Shown: positions 20,353 to 31,436, counted from the first letter of the stretch. The stretch is DNA of 64,000 nt from Eledone cirrhosa (GCA_964016885.1 OZ024743.1:165091732-165155731), one strand, 5' to 3'. The notes: generated from the letters alone by a model not told the origin. Numbers and translations are program-made.

Positions 20353-20793
20353 TTGCTTCCTCCGTGTTACATCACTTCAACTATTCATGTTACCACCACG
20401 TGTGCATATAATTTTGAAAATACAACTAATTTTTTTCTTTCAAATGTGTTGTCGTTGGCTGGTTCACGAAAGTTAAACCACGTCATAATGGAATTTTCTC
20501 GAGTGCCTACTTCGGCAGATCCACTCTTTACTTCTTCTACCTTTAAAACACAGCCTGTTTCACCTCGTGAGGACTCTATGCTGAGAACCATTGACGCGTT
20601 AACTCGTCAAGTGGCTAAACTGTGTCGCGAAAGAACACCATCCAGATGGTGTTCACGGAGTCGGTCTCCTTCTCTTCATCGTCGCGCCAACCTCCCCGCC
20701 AACAACTCGTCTTTATGTTGGTATCACGTGCGTTTTCGTGAAAAGGCGAATCATTGTATTCAGCCGTGCTCTTTCGGGACTTCGGAAAACTAA
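20353..20793 (+). pseudogene. Ty3/gypsy gag remnant of element G
   Basis: Only the C-terminal half of gag can be recognised, from about 20489 (MEFSRVPTSADPLF, aligning with VEFSRKATSSDSLV in E). It goes on to VSPREDSMLRTIDALTRQVAKL, the SR-rich region and the knuckle CWYHVRFREKANHCIQPC. The capsid half expected between the primer-binding site and 20489 is missing, leaving about 260 bp of unrelated A/T-rich sequence. G could not have made a capsid by itself. Confidence 0.7.
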
Positions 20794-20996
20794 AATTGGA
20801 GAGTCTGGGCATGGCAGACCTCTCCCCCATTAATTCTCCTTATCGTGCCTTTTTCATCAAGGATCGAGTTTCAAACAAATCGTTTATGGTCGACATAGGA
20901 TCTAATTGCAGTATTTGGCCTCTTCGTTTCAGCTGTACCAAGCCAAATTTTTCCGGTATTTCCTTGTATGCAGTAAACCAGTCTCCTATAAAAACT
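20754..20996 (+). pseudogene. Protease start of element G, cut by H
   Basis: Overlaps the gag end in another frame and reads YRAFFIKDRVSNKSFMVDIGSNCSIWP (shown in part here: FMVDIGSNCSIWP). The catalytic triad D-T-G of sister elements is D-I-G here. It ends after NQSPIKT at 20996, where H is inserted; the continuation TYGQISLSL starts at 22974. Confidence 0.75.
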
Positions 20997-21323
20997 TTTA
21001 GCGGAGAACTGGGTTGTATGAATGTAACACGGTGACATGGTTTGTGTGTATAATATTTAATCAACAATTTAACAGTATAGTTGACATGTCAATGAAATAG
21101 ATGAAAGAATGAAGCAAAGTTAGTAGTTACCGTTTTGATTGCCAGGCAAACGCAGGACGCCTGGCGAAGGCCAGGCGCCGGAAGGGCAAATGAGAGGGTG
21201 AGAACTTAAAGTTGTTAGTTTTATAGGGTTCTGACCGGAAGTTACAGAAAGGGTTCTACTTCCCGTCTAGATGTTGTTAATCTATTGGGGTTGTGAGTCA
21301 CAACAAGGGAGACAACTGCTACA
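20997..21323 (-). repeat. 3' LTR of element H
   Basis: Contains a palindromic CGCCTGGCGAAGGCCAGGCG core (about 21159-21178) that also occurs, slightly changed, in the solo LTR at 4034-4436. On the minus strand CCTATAAAAC is a likely TATA box. Confidence 0.85.
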
Positions 21324-22594
21324 TAACCTCCCGCCAGAATTTTAGAATATAAAAATCGAATGAAATATGTAGCAAGTTGGCGAGAATGTTGTAACAGGCA
21401 TGAAAATTACGACAAAAGAATGTTTGCAAAAAATCAATGATAGATGTCAAGGTAGCCAACCGCTCTTGGCCAGAGAACGACTGGACATCTATCTATCCAT
21501 CACCCAAAGATACAATGTAATAACGTAAGAGAAGAGCTCAAAGTTCAAATGTACCAAATATAGTTCACAGGTGTGCAATCACATGACAGCAGGAAAGAAA
21601 GTGTGTTCCAGAGAATGAATGCAGGTGGTTTCTGTTCTGTGGTATATCGTGAAATTTCCAACCTCCGAATGGATTTTCTCACAGGAAGAGTGCTGCAAAA
21701 ATAAATTCTCTGGCTTGTTCTGCTGGTTGTTGGTGAAGCTGTGTTGCTGTTGATGTTGTTGTCTCGCGGAGTGAGCGTATTCGGTGTTTAAATTCACAGT
21801 AAAAAAAAATTTTTTTCAGAAAAAAATGAGTTGCGCAAAGTGCTAGAAATAACAGCCGAAGTTGATGGTCGATGTTGAGAATGCGTTGACCTGGAAGGGT
21901 CAAGAGGCCAGCGACCAAAGAAATAAGCATCCTGAATAAATGCGCAGTTTTCAACGGCAAATTTACGTGGTAAATTTTTAAACCAGCAAATAGGAGAATA
22001 TAGCTTAAGGCTGAAGAATCCTTGGCGAGAAACGTTATCTCTGGCGTGCGGCTATCTCTGTGAGTCGAGATATCTCTGTGAGTCGAGAATTTGTGCTGCC
22101 TACACGTGCCAATACAAGGTTAAGTTAGGTTTAAAAAATAATATTTCTAACGCGCGAGAAAATGATAGTACAAGTGTGAAAGTGACAATGATGAAAAAGA
22201 AAGGCTTCACTTAGCATAATTATTGGTGTGAACTTTGAAAAAAAACTTGAACGATGAAGGAAACGATGAAAAAAAAAAGGCAATGGTTCATCGAAAATAA
22301 ATGTTCCTGTTGAAAAATTTCTAAAAAAAAAAAAATCAAATTTCTTTTTTTTTTTTTTTTTTGTTTTGAAAGTGTTCGTTGTAAGAAACGAGAAATATAT
22401 ATATATCGTGAAATGCGACAGTTAGTTGATGCGTGAGAGAAAAAGTCTGTCTGCACGAAAGTTTCACATGTGCGTGGTGTGTTCGTTTCTTTGACTGAGT
22501 ATTTTCATAGTTTGTAAATAAATTTGCTGTGTATTCGTAATGTTACTCACACAACACCAGATTCTGCTATTTTTTTATTTTTTCGGGGTGACCA

Positions 22595-22641
22595 CTTATA
22601 ACAATGAACGGCTGCGTGTTCGTATCACGTCAGGGTTACCA
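22595..22641 (-). other. Unusual primer-binding region of element H, tRNA-half-like
   Basis: Read on the plus strand, the 47 bases next to the LTR end in CCA. They can be divided like a tRNA 3' half: loop-like CTTATAA, 5 nt, 7 nt, T-arm GCGTG-TTCGTAT-CACGT (stem of four pairs plus one G-T), acceptor strand CAGGGTT, A, CCA. Just left of it, GGGGTGACCA with a T-run (about 22577-22594) looks like the ordinary primer site of sister elements. The assignment as a copied tRNA half is inference. Confidence 0.45.
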
Positions 22642-22642
22642 A

Positions 22643-22969
22643 TTTAGCGGGAAACTAGCGTGTATGAATGTAACACGGTGATATGGTTTGTGTGTATAAT
22701 ATTTAATCAACAATTTAACAGTATAGTTGACATGTCAATGAAATAGATGAAAGAATGAAGCAAAGTTAGTAGTTATCGTTTTGATTGCCAGGCAAACGCT
22801 TGACGCCTGGCGAAGGCCAGGCGCCGGAAGGGCAAATGAGAGGGTGAGAACTTAAAGTTGTTAGTTTTATAGGGTTCTGACTGGAAGTTACAGAAAGGGT
22901 TCTACTTCCCGTCTAGATGTTGTTAATCTATTGGGGTTGTGAGTCACAACAAGGGAGACAACTGCTACA
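22643..22969 (-). repeat. 5' LTR of element H
   Basis: Partner of 20997-21323, same length. Its U5 end lies 1 nt from the CCA of the primer-binding region. Confidence 0.85.
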
Positions 22970-25846
22970 AACTTATGGACAAATATCTCTATCATTGTAC
23001 CGAGCTTTGCGTCGAGATTTAAAATGGATTTTCGTCGTAGCGGACCTACCCCATCCTATTCTCGGTGCAGATTTCTTACACCACTATTCGCTGTTAGATG
23101 TCAGGAGACAGAAACTTGTGGATGGCACCACATCCTTATCTACGCCTGCTTGTGGTTCTACTGTTACTGCCATAAGTCCCGCGTGTTTCATAGCTGCCTC
23201 TGGAAACCAGTTTCATTCTCTTCTTGCCTCGTTTCCCGAGTTAACTGACATTTCATTTAAACCGAACCAAGTAATCCACTCGACTCGACATTTTATTACA
23301 ACAACTGCTCCGCCTGTTTTTTCTCGGCCACGTAGGCTGGCTCTAGGCAGGATAAAAAAAAGCCAGGGATGAGTTCGATCACATGCTTCAGCTTGGTCTT
23401 ATACGACCGTCCACCAGCCCATGGGTATCCCCGCTTCATTTGGCTCGTAAGGGTGGGGCAGATTTTAGACCGGTGGGTGATTATAGACGACTTAACGCTA
23501 TCACTACACCTGATCGTTATCATCTACCAAATTTACAGGATTTTTCATCCGCTCTGCATGGATGCAAGATATTTTCTAAAATAGATCTGGTACGGGTTTA
23601 CCATCAAATACCCATGCATCCGGAAGACATACCAAAAACAGCTGTGACCACCCCTTTTGGTTCGTTTGAATTTCTATCCATGCCTTTTGGTTTGCGGAAT
23701 GGTTCTAGTACGTTCCAGCGTTTTATCGATGAAGTCACGCGTGGATTGTATTTCGTGTTTGCTTACGTTGATAATCTCCTGATAGCCAGTGATTCGGATG
23801 AACACCATCATCAACATCTATCTCAGTTATTTCAACGTCTCCAATCGTACCAAGTCAGAATCAACCCAGCTAAATGTGTGTTTGGTACAGATTCACTATA
23901 ATTCTTTGGACACCTTATAGATTCAGAAGGCATTCGTCCTTTGCCATCTAAAGTAGAGGCGACTCAGCAATTAGCACCATCAACATCCTTGAGACAATTA
24001 CGCCATTTCTTGGAATTAATTAACTTTTATCGTCGCTTTATTCCTAACTGTGCGGACAAGTTGTTCCCCTTGACACAGTTTTAAAGGCTGCAAAAAAGAA
24101 AGACGCTCCTATTTCACTTTCTGCCGATGCATTGCAGTCTTTTGAATCCGTCAAGGCGAGACTTTCCTTATCTGTTGATGAATCTGATCGTGCTGTTGGC
24201 GCAGTTTTGCAACAGGTAATCGATCACCAGATTCAACCACTGGCGTTTTTCTCACGCCAATTAAAACCAGTAGAACAACGATACAGTACCTTTGACAGGG
24301 AGCTTCTAGCGATTTATCTTGCTGTGAGACATTTCCACCATTTTCTTGAAGGTCGGGAATTCACGGTATTCACAGACCATAAACCTCTCACATTCGCTCT
24401 TCACACCAAATCCGACAAGTACTCTCCGAGAGCGTATAGGCATCTGGATCTCATCTCACAGTATACCAGTGACATTCGTCACATAGCTGGAAATGCCATC
24501 ATACCTGCGGACACACTATCTCAACTTTCTGTGTGTTCTCTTGCGTCTCCTGCACATATCAATTTAGTTGCCATTGCAACTGACCAACCTACTTTGGATT
24601 CGATGAACATTTCTTCTACCCAACTTTCCTGCTGTAAGTTTCATTATTTACCTCTTCCATCCGCTGAAGGAAAAATTCTTTGCGATATTTCTACTGGATC
24701 ACCCAGACCGTTTGTTCCGGATTGTCATCAGCGTACCGTTTTTTGATGCACTTCATTCCTTGTCACATCCTGGCATAGCTGCCACGGTGAAGCTTATTAC
24801 GGCTCGATTCTTCTGGCCTAATATGCGTCGTTTAATTGGGCACGTTCTTGCTTGAAGTGTCAGCGCTCCAAGATTCATCGGCATGTCCGCGCTCATCTTG
24901 GGAAATTCAGCCCGCCAGACGCACGTTTCCGTCATATACACACATGGATATTGTTGGTCCATGGCCCGTTAGTCGTGGGTTCACATATATATTGACTTGT
25001 ATCGATCATTTCTCTCGGTGGCCTGAAGCCATACCCTCGTGGACATAACAGCTGAGTCCGTTGCTCGAGCTTTCATTTCCAATTGGATTGCTCGTTTCGG
25101 TGATCCCACTAAAATAACTACGGATCGTGGACGCCAATTTGAGGCTTCCTTATTTCGTGCACTATCACGACTCTTGGGTGCTCATCACATCTACCACCCA
25201 GCCTCTAATGGAATGGTCGAGAGGTTTCATAGACAGTTGAAAGCTGCACTTCGCGCTACTCCTGATCCGCAACGTTGGACTGAATTTTTGCCAATCGTGC
25301 TTCTTGATTGTCGTTCTGCCATTAAGACAAATTTAGGTTTTTCGTCTGCTGATGACTTTATGGTACCACATTGTCTCTTCCTGGACAAATGTTAGCACTA
25401 GTGGATTCATCACATCTTGACCCAGCATCATATGTCACCAGGATTCGTTCGTATTTCTCGGATCTTCCACCGATGAACCCTCGTGACCAATCTATTTCTT
25501 CTGCTGTCCCATCGGACATCTCTACGTGGACACATATTTTCATACGGAATGATTCCGTCAAGGGACCTCTTACGTCACCTTATAATGACCTTTTCGTGTG
25601 CTTTCGCACACACCCAAACATTTCACAGTGGCTGTCAATGGCCGAAAAGAGACAATATCCATTGACAGAGCAAAAAAGGCTTTCTCCGAAAGTCTCATCA
25701 CACTGCCTGATACACCTCGTACATACACTCCTACACCCACAACTTCACCTCCACCGCAAACACCACATACCACACAACCTTATGTCAAACGAGGTGGCAG
25801 GACGGTAAAATGGCCAAAAAAGCTATCAAAAACAATATACATTTAA
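22970..25846 (+). pseudogene. Ty3/gypsy pol of element G, after H
   Basis: The protease rest (DLPHPILGADFLHH) runs to a frameshift near 23370. RT follows with [14 protein letters not shown] and [12 protein letters not shown]; its catalytic box reads YVDN near 23767 instead of Y-x-D-D. A stop at 23899 and a frame change near 24085 precede RNase H ([25 protein letters not shown]). The integrase has its finger near 24755-24870 with frame changes, then the core [20 protein letters not shown] and [14 protein letters not shown]. After further shifts near 25040 and 25370 the C-terminus ends at 25846 in a Thr/Pro-rich tail. Inactive. Confidence 0.88.
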
Positions 25847-26178
25847 CCTCTAGTGGCATTAACATACCTCTTCTTTTCAGTTTCAGATAGAACTAGTGTC
25901 AGAAAAGTCTGTACACTAGTGATGTATGAACTATTTGACTTTGAAAAACATTGATTTTACCATTGAACATCAATATTCTCTGCTCCTTTGTATGACTATG
26001 ATTTATCAATCGTTACATTCAAACATTCTTTGTAAAAATGCATTACTTGTTTTATGCTCATTTTTGCTATTTGCTTGCTCATGTTTTATTCATTCATGTT
26101 CTTGTACCTTTTGTTTTGCTCCTCATTTCTTACATGTTCTCGCTACAATGATATTCATTTGGTTATTCGACTTCTCGT

Positions 26179-26193
26179 CTGAGAGGGGAGTCT
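26179..26193 (+). other. Polypurine tract of element G
   Basis: TGAGAGGGGAGTCT directly before the 3' LTR start TGTAGC, as expected for plus-strand priming. The 25847-26178 stretch before it is non-coding 3' leader. Confidence 0.65.
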
Positions 26194-26646
26194 TGTAGCG
26201 CTCTCTAGACAAAGGAAGTAGCTAGAGTTACTTCCCGTGGAAATTCTAGAACCTTCTTTGTAACTTCCGGTAAAAGGATATAAATAGAGGGAACGCAAAT
26301 CAAGCTCTCTCTCTCTTTTGGCGCCTTCCTTCGAATTGACAACTCTGAAGACAAGCATGTTAACTTCTCTCTAACCACCGATCATGGATCTGGATTATAC
26401 CAATATGTAGAAGAATATTTACTAACCACAATTGTAACATGGAGCTACAATAAAATGAAGACTTATATTTGATACTCGTTCCGAGAAACTGCCTACGTTT
26501 TATCATTACCTTTGTAATGGGAATTAACTCTCATTCGACATGGTGTTATATAAAAAATCTCTTATACTTTTCTTTATTAAATTTAGTAGCTAGATTCCGG
26601 TGGTATTTACTGGAGTAAATAACCCTGGGTCTAGCAACACACTAAA
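26194..26646 (+). repeat. 3' LTR of element G
   Basis: Matches the 5' LTR with a shorter CT-repeat and a few substitutions. Followed by AATC. Confidence 0.9.
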
Positions 26647-26859
26647 AATCCTCCCAGTTGAAAAGATACCAATGAGTGAGCATGGAGAATATGCACGCCT
26701 ATTATTAAAGGCACCATGAGAGGTTTAATCTCAAATAAATTTGCTGAATATTATATATTGTTACAGGCAATTTGACAATGTTTTTAACCTGAGATGTGAA
26801 CTTTTGATTTGTCTGCCATAGAGATAATATTTCAATAAGGTTGGATATCGAGGTTACAT
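26647..26859. other. No gene seen
   Basis: Right flank of G, presumably more of the decayed element J. No readable domain. Confidence 0.4.
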
Positions 26860-27108
26860 TTTCATCATCATCCAGTGGCCTCAGCCAAAATCAACTCAAC
26901 AATTGATCTCCACGAGGGTGCCGTTCATTGCCATTTCCAAGTCCTGGATTTAAAAACCAGAATCTCTAGAGATGACATCAGGATAGGAGATCTTGCGCCC
27001 CCTGTTATTAGTGATCACCTGTGGTTTCGAGAGCACTAGTGGGGACACAGCCTCAGAGGTAGCACAATGGCAGTGGCCTGCAAATCTTACTCTCCTTTTA
27101 TGTACAAC
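26860..27108 (-). pseudogene. LINE reverse-transcriptase C-terminus and 3' tail
   Basis: The minus strand reads HKRRVRFAGHCHCATSEAVS and then RGRKISYPDVISRD, a phrase typical of the C-terminus of some invertebrate non-LTR RT proteins. It then decays and ends with a short GATGATGAT run at about 26861-26872. This fits a 5'-truncated LINE insertion next to the J protease. Confidence 0.6.
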
Positions 27109-28112
27109 GACAGATATACGAGAGATCAGATCCTGTGTCGATAAGCTTTTCAATAGCATGTCCATTTATATGTGATATTCTTTTATGTTGTTTATCTCTG
27201 CCACAAACTTGAGCTAGTATTGTATCTGAATCTGAAGTACCTTCTTCAACTGAGTTATTTATAGGCTGCAAAGCTACAATTTTTTGCTTAGACCTTGATT
27301 TGTTTTTGGCTAAGCATACAGATTTCCAATGCTCTTACTTATGCAGTTGTTGCGGATTGAATCTTTTGCAGGACAGCTTGAGCATTCATGCCTTCGCCTT
27401 CCACAAAAGAAGTATTTGCCCATATTGCTACGGATAGACGATATGGATGGTTACACTGAAACTGATTTTTGTAGCAGACGCGTGATGAAAGTCTTTAATT
27501 GATAACTCGAGTGTAAAAGCCTGTTTATGAATATTTGAGAGAATTTTCATCAGTTGATTCTAATAGTCTTTGCCTTATTTGTGAGGATAATAGCCCAGAA
27601 ATGAAGGCATCAGCAGCAAGCATATCATGATGTTGATCAACAGTCAATGCTCGAGTTGGACATTTTCTTGCTAAATGTTTTAGTTCATTCATGAAGTCAT
27701 CAACTGATTCACCTTCCATTTGCTTTCGCATTCTTAGTTTGTGACGTATCATTATGGCTGTAGATTGCTTATTAAATTTGTCATATAGATTGGCAATAAA
27801 TTGGTTGTAATTCATACAATCTTGAATGTAAACGAAAGTTTTGTGACCACATAACACAAATAATACTGAGTTTATCTTCTTCTGATATTTCAGCTTTTTT
27901 CATATAAATCTCAAGCATTCACTTCCAGTAGAGATACTCTTCCTCGGTAGAACGTTCACTGAGAGTCTTCTTGAAGAATTTAGCATGCATGTCAATGAAG
28001 ATTGGAATAAATTGAGCATGACTAATTCACAGTAGTAAGAAGTGATAAGGCTTTATTCCAATCTTCATTGACAATACAAAATTATGAACACTTGCATTTT
28101 GTGTTGCCATTG
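27109..28112 (-). pseudogene. Ty3-like gag and protease remnant (element J)
   Basis: From about 28112: a gag start MATQNASVHNF, a 61-bp fold-back insertion, then FFKKTLSERSTEEEYLYWK. The capsid-like part (RHKLRMRKQMEGESVDDFM, 27525-27857) follows. A nucleocapsid finger reads FCGRRRHECSSCPAKD near 27400; its first Cys is replaced. A protease start HINGHAIEKLIDTGSD with an intact D-T-G lies near 27130. Stops separate the parts. The lineage differs from A-H, which use the C-W-Y-H knuckle. It probably belongs with the pol at 17812-19766, split by G; this is inference from order and strand. Confidence 0.65.
27991..28072. repeat. 21-bp perfect inverted repeat
   Basis: 27991-28011 and 28052-28072 are exact reverse complements, separated by 40 bases. 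Both arms read as the gag N-terminus region of J on opposite strands, so one arm is an inverted copy of the other. Confidence 0.85.
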
Positions 28113-28748
28113 ATTCAAACGAATTTCATAACAGAGAACATTCTACTATGACCAGAACAAAGATAAAAAGCGAAATAAGAATAAACCACGATCAATTACA
28201 TATGATCACCTCAGACTGTAGCAAAATCTTGTCACACATACTGAACCCCTAAATGACATGGCGTGCTGTTTTTCTTTATCTCATGTTGGTGCCAGCAGTC
28301 TGGAGAAACTGACCAACTTGGAGTTATTTGAGATTAAATTTTCTCAAGGCCATTCAGCTCTTGTTTCTCAAAAGAGAAAGACATCACTTTGAGTTGCTCA
28401 AGCAAACAAATAGATGTAGCACTTAGCCATAAAACTCCAGCCCTTTCAACAGAGTTTGTACCTCAATAATGGTTAGTTCAATGCATCTTGTCAGACAGCT
28501 GCATTCATGCAAACCAACCACACAAACATAACACACAATTCATTTGATTCTTTGTTGTTTTCCTGCTTTGTCAAAAATATATTTCTTAATAAAAATTCTT
28601 AAAGTAGTGATGTTTGTTATTGTTTATCAGATATTTTTAATGGCAGCTTTACTTTCAACCACTGACTATGGCAGCGAGTACAGCCACTCACTGAGACACA
28701 CACACTCAATTCATTTGTCATAAGTCACACATTTCCTACAGTGCTTAT
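28113..28748. other. No gene seen
   Basis: A/T-rich, upstream of the J gag, and may include its leader or LTR. No boundary could be fixed. Confidence 0.35.
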
Positions 28749-28869
28749 ATGGGAGAGAGCAATTCATGGAATCACCCATCAAGCCAAAAATATAACTACT
28801 ACAACATCTACCACACCAATATGAACAATAATATCAAACTCAAACCACTTCTCCCGCTACATAAAAAAA

Positions 28870-30590
28870 AAAATACATCTCTACAAGACAACATCAGGAA
28901 GGCAATTGTATCTTTTCCTGCAGGGATTGATGGTCTACGATTTCAGCATTTCAAGGATAGTATCTCCCTGTCAGCCAGTGATGCCGGCCTTGAGCTCTTA
29001 GAGAACCTAACCCAGTTTGTTAACATAGTTTCATCCAAGAGTGTCCTTCCCTACATTCGCCCTCTGTTCTTAGGAGCTAAACTGTTTGGTCTCACAAAGG
29101 ACAATGGTGACCTCCTCCCCATAGAAGTTGGGTGTACTCTGCAACGGCTTACAGTGAAAGTGTGTCTGTCCTCAGATAAAGACTGCCTGTCAGCCAAATC
29201 TTTTCTTATTTATCTAGGGGTGTGAATTGCTCACACCACTAGAGCTTTAATCAACTTGCCTTCTGAGATCCCAAAGATTATCCTCAAACTAGATCTCAGG
29301 AGTGCCTTCAATTCCATCATGTCATCCTCTGTTCAGTAAGGGAGAGGGCCCCACAGCTCAACCACTACTTTGGTTACCATTTCATCCTATCTGCCTCAGG
29401 GGTCCAACAGGGTGACTCTCTCGGACCTGTTCTATTCGCTCTGGGTATCAATGATGTTACCAAGATGGGAGCTGACCTGGATTTGAATGGTAACTGGATA
29501 AAGCTTGTTTGTGGGGTCCGTCAGATAAGGTCCTTGCAACCATGAGGACAATGATTGAGGAACTTGATCATAGGGGTCTTCATGTCAATAGTTCCAAATG
29601 CAAGCTCTAGCTCCTCAACCACACAGCTTCACATCAGCAGACTTTAAACCTGTTTACAGATTCCTTCCCAGCTATCAGGGTTCCTCCCTCATCCATGTGG
29701 TGCTCCCTTAGAGCCCCAATTACTGACAAAACCTTCAAGTCCTTCTTTCGATCCAAGTTGGCTAACCTCAAGCAAACTTCTTAAAAAGCTTGAGGTTATT
29801 GAACCCCACCAAGGATTTTTATATTTAGGATTTTCTTATCGATTCCTAAGTTGTATTTTCTCAGGGTTAGTCCATTATAGATTCTCATCATCTCTCCAGT
29901 GCTTTGACAACTTAATCTTCAGTGAACTTGAAATCTTGATCAATGTCAAACTCTCTCCAGAGTCCCGTGTAGTTTATTGGTCTAGGTCTGCGTAAATGTT
30001 TGTCTGTCTCTTCCTTGTTTTATTTCCTCCAACCACTTTTGCTCTCCTTTCCAGCATGTCAGTGGGGTTCTGAAATGTTGCTGTAGTATGCCCCTCAACT
30101 CCACAGGCTTCCATAGTTTGTCTTGCTACCTGAATGCTGGTCGTTTCGCCTGCTACACTGAGCTAAACCTGATCATTAATTGGGCCCTAGCTTGGGTAAA
30201 TATCCTCTCAGTTCTGATGGTCTTATCATTTGTCCCTGGGTAAGAGGTAGATGTCTCATCTGGGACGTCACAGTCAGTGACTCTTTTGCTCCCTCCCACA
30301 TCCCAGATGCTGTGGTAAATGTGAGGGTCACTGCTTCTGTAGCTGAACAGAATAAAATTCAAAAGTACTGGAAATTATCAGTAAACCATTTCTTCCAGCC
30401 TGTGATGTTGTAGATGTTTGGGGGAGCTGGGCTGCTGACAGCAAAGTTCTTGTCATTATTAGCGGCTTGCCATACCAAGGTATGAGGTGATGACCATGAG
30501 GATGCTTAGTTGTTTCAGCGCCTTGACCTCACCATCACCTGCAGTAATGCTGTAAACATGTTGGCGTGTCTCAAACATTTCTGGTGACCC
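28870..30590 (+). pseudogene. Non-LTR retrotransposon remnant, R2-like layout (RT plus restriction-type endonuclease-like end)
   Basis: RT motifs in order: IRKAIVSFPAGIDGLRFQHF near 28900, NGDLLPIEVGCTLQRLT near 29110, IILKLDLRSAFNSI near 29280 and SGVQQGDSLGPVLFALGIND near 29400. The segment that should hold the catalytic Y-x-D-D (about 29490-29520) is lost in a deletion. The thumb-like part KLEVIEPHQGF (29790) follows. The C-terminal piece SDGLIICPWVRGRCLIWDVT (near 30210) resembles the PD...D region of restriction-like endonucleases in R2-type elements, with PD changed to SD. Frames are broken many times. Its end and tail also occur at 3671-3790 and 17609-17802. The R2-like label is my best reading of motif order. 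Confidence 0.65.
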
Positions 30591-30784
30591 TAATGGTGTG
30601 TTCAATTGATGCACTTAGTGTTGAATTGATGCATTTCTTTTTTTTTCTCGCTTTGATTATATATTTTTAGTATTATATTTATAATTAATTGATTATAAAC
30701 TTCTATTTAGTCTTATATATTTGTTATATAATAATAAAAAACATTACATACGGATTTAAAACATACAAAAACAGCAAAGCATAA
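30591..30784. other. A/T-rich spacer
   Basis: TGGTGACCCTAATGG at 30592 resembles a Ty3 primer-binding site, but no LTR or gag adjoins it. Otherwise nothing seen. Confidence 0.3.
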
Positions 30785-31436
30785 ATAAACTAAGAGAGAA
30801 ATCAAGCGTAAGAGGAATCAGTCGTTGCATGCAGGAGAGGAGATTGCATTGGTATGGATATGTGATGCATATGATGGATGACAGTTGAATAAAAAGGTGC
30901 AGAATGCTCAAAGTTGATAGTAGCCATGGAGTGGGCAGACCTAGGAAGACTTGAGATGAGATAATAAAAACTGACCTTGCACAATTACACCTCACCAAGG
31001 CAATCACACAGGACTGCGACCTCTGGTGCTATGCAGTCCTACAAACGACCCGCTCTCCCATATGCTTGAGCTGAGGCATATATCGAATAGGCTACACCTT
31101 CCTCTACCTTCTCCCCTCACATACACCTCTCTTTGTGGTAACGATCCCTCCCCTATTACCTACGTCTGCAATTTCCCCAAGCTTCCTCCCTAGTTCTAAG
31201 ACAAAAAGTACCCAGTTCATATTGTAATGTGGTCATGTAGGTGACATGACAAAAAGCACCCAGCACACACTGTAAATGTGGTTGGCGTTAGTAAGGACAC
31301 ACAGCTGTAGAAACCAAGCCAAAATCTGCCCCGGGTGAGCTAAACATGGTCCTCTGACCTGATTCTCTCCCTAAAGGTCAACCCGTCCTATCCATGCTAG
31401 TGTGGAAGATGGACGTTTAATGATGATGATGGTGAC
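30785..31436 (+). pseudogene. RTE-like LINE, C-terminus and complete 3' tail
   Basis: Reads ISRCMQERRLHWYGYVMHMMDD and then GRPRKT and DLAQLHLTKA, the same C-terminus as the LINE at 34041-34682. It continues into a 3' untranslated part with ACAAAAAGCACCCAG repeats, then CCATGCTAGTGTGGAAGATGG and a run of ATGATG at 31420-31432. This links the coding end to the tail seen alone at many other places. 5'-truncated. Confidence 0.75.

Larger units (their letters stand above)
20997..22969 (-). mobile_element. LTR element H without recognisable gag or pol
   Basis: Two LTRs of exactly 327 bp (20997-21323 and 22643-22969), differing at about ten sites, flank 1319 bp of internal sequence. AACT is duplicated at 20993-20996 and 22970-22973. 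On the minus strand the LTR starts TGTAGCAGTTG and ends CGCTAAA. A purine tract GGCGGGAGGTTA precedes the 3' LTR. The internal part has only short frames (93 and 72 codons near 21579-21960) that I do not recognise. This resembles a non-autonomous (TRIM/LARD-like) element needing enzymes from a relative. It inserted in the G protease. Confidence 0.85.
19767..26646 (+). mobile_element. Ty3/gypsy element G, nearly complete, with nested H
   Basis: Two LTRs of 458 bp (19767-20224) and 453 bp (26194-26646) start TGTAGCGCTCTC and end CACTAAA. They differ at about five sites plus a CT-repeat length change. AATC is duplicated at 19763-19766 and 26647-26650. The primer-binding site TGGTGACCCTAACG starts at 20226, and a purine tract TGAGAGGGGAGTCT precedes the 3' LTR. 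The internal part encodes remnants of gag and pol and is split by element H. G itself interrupts element J. Confidence 0.9.

Noticed and set aside
30591..30606. TGGTGACCCTAATGG as a Ty3 primer-binding site
   Set aside because: No LTR ends just before it and no leader or gag follows; probably part of the LINE 3' UTR.
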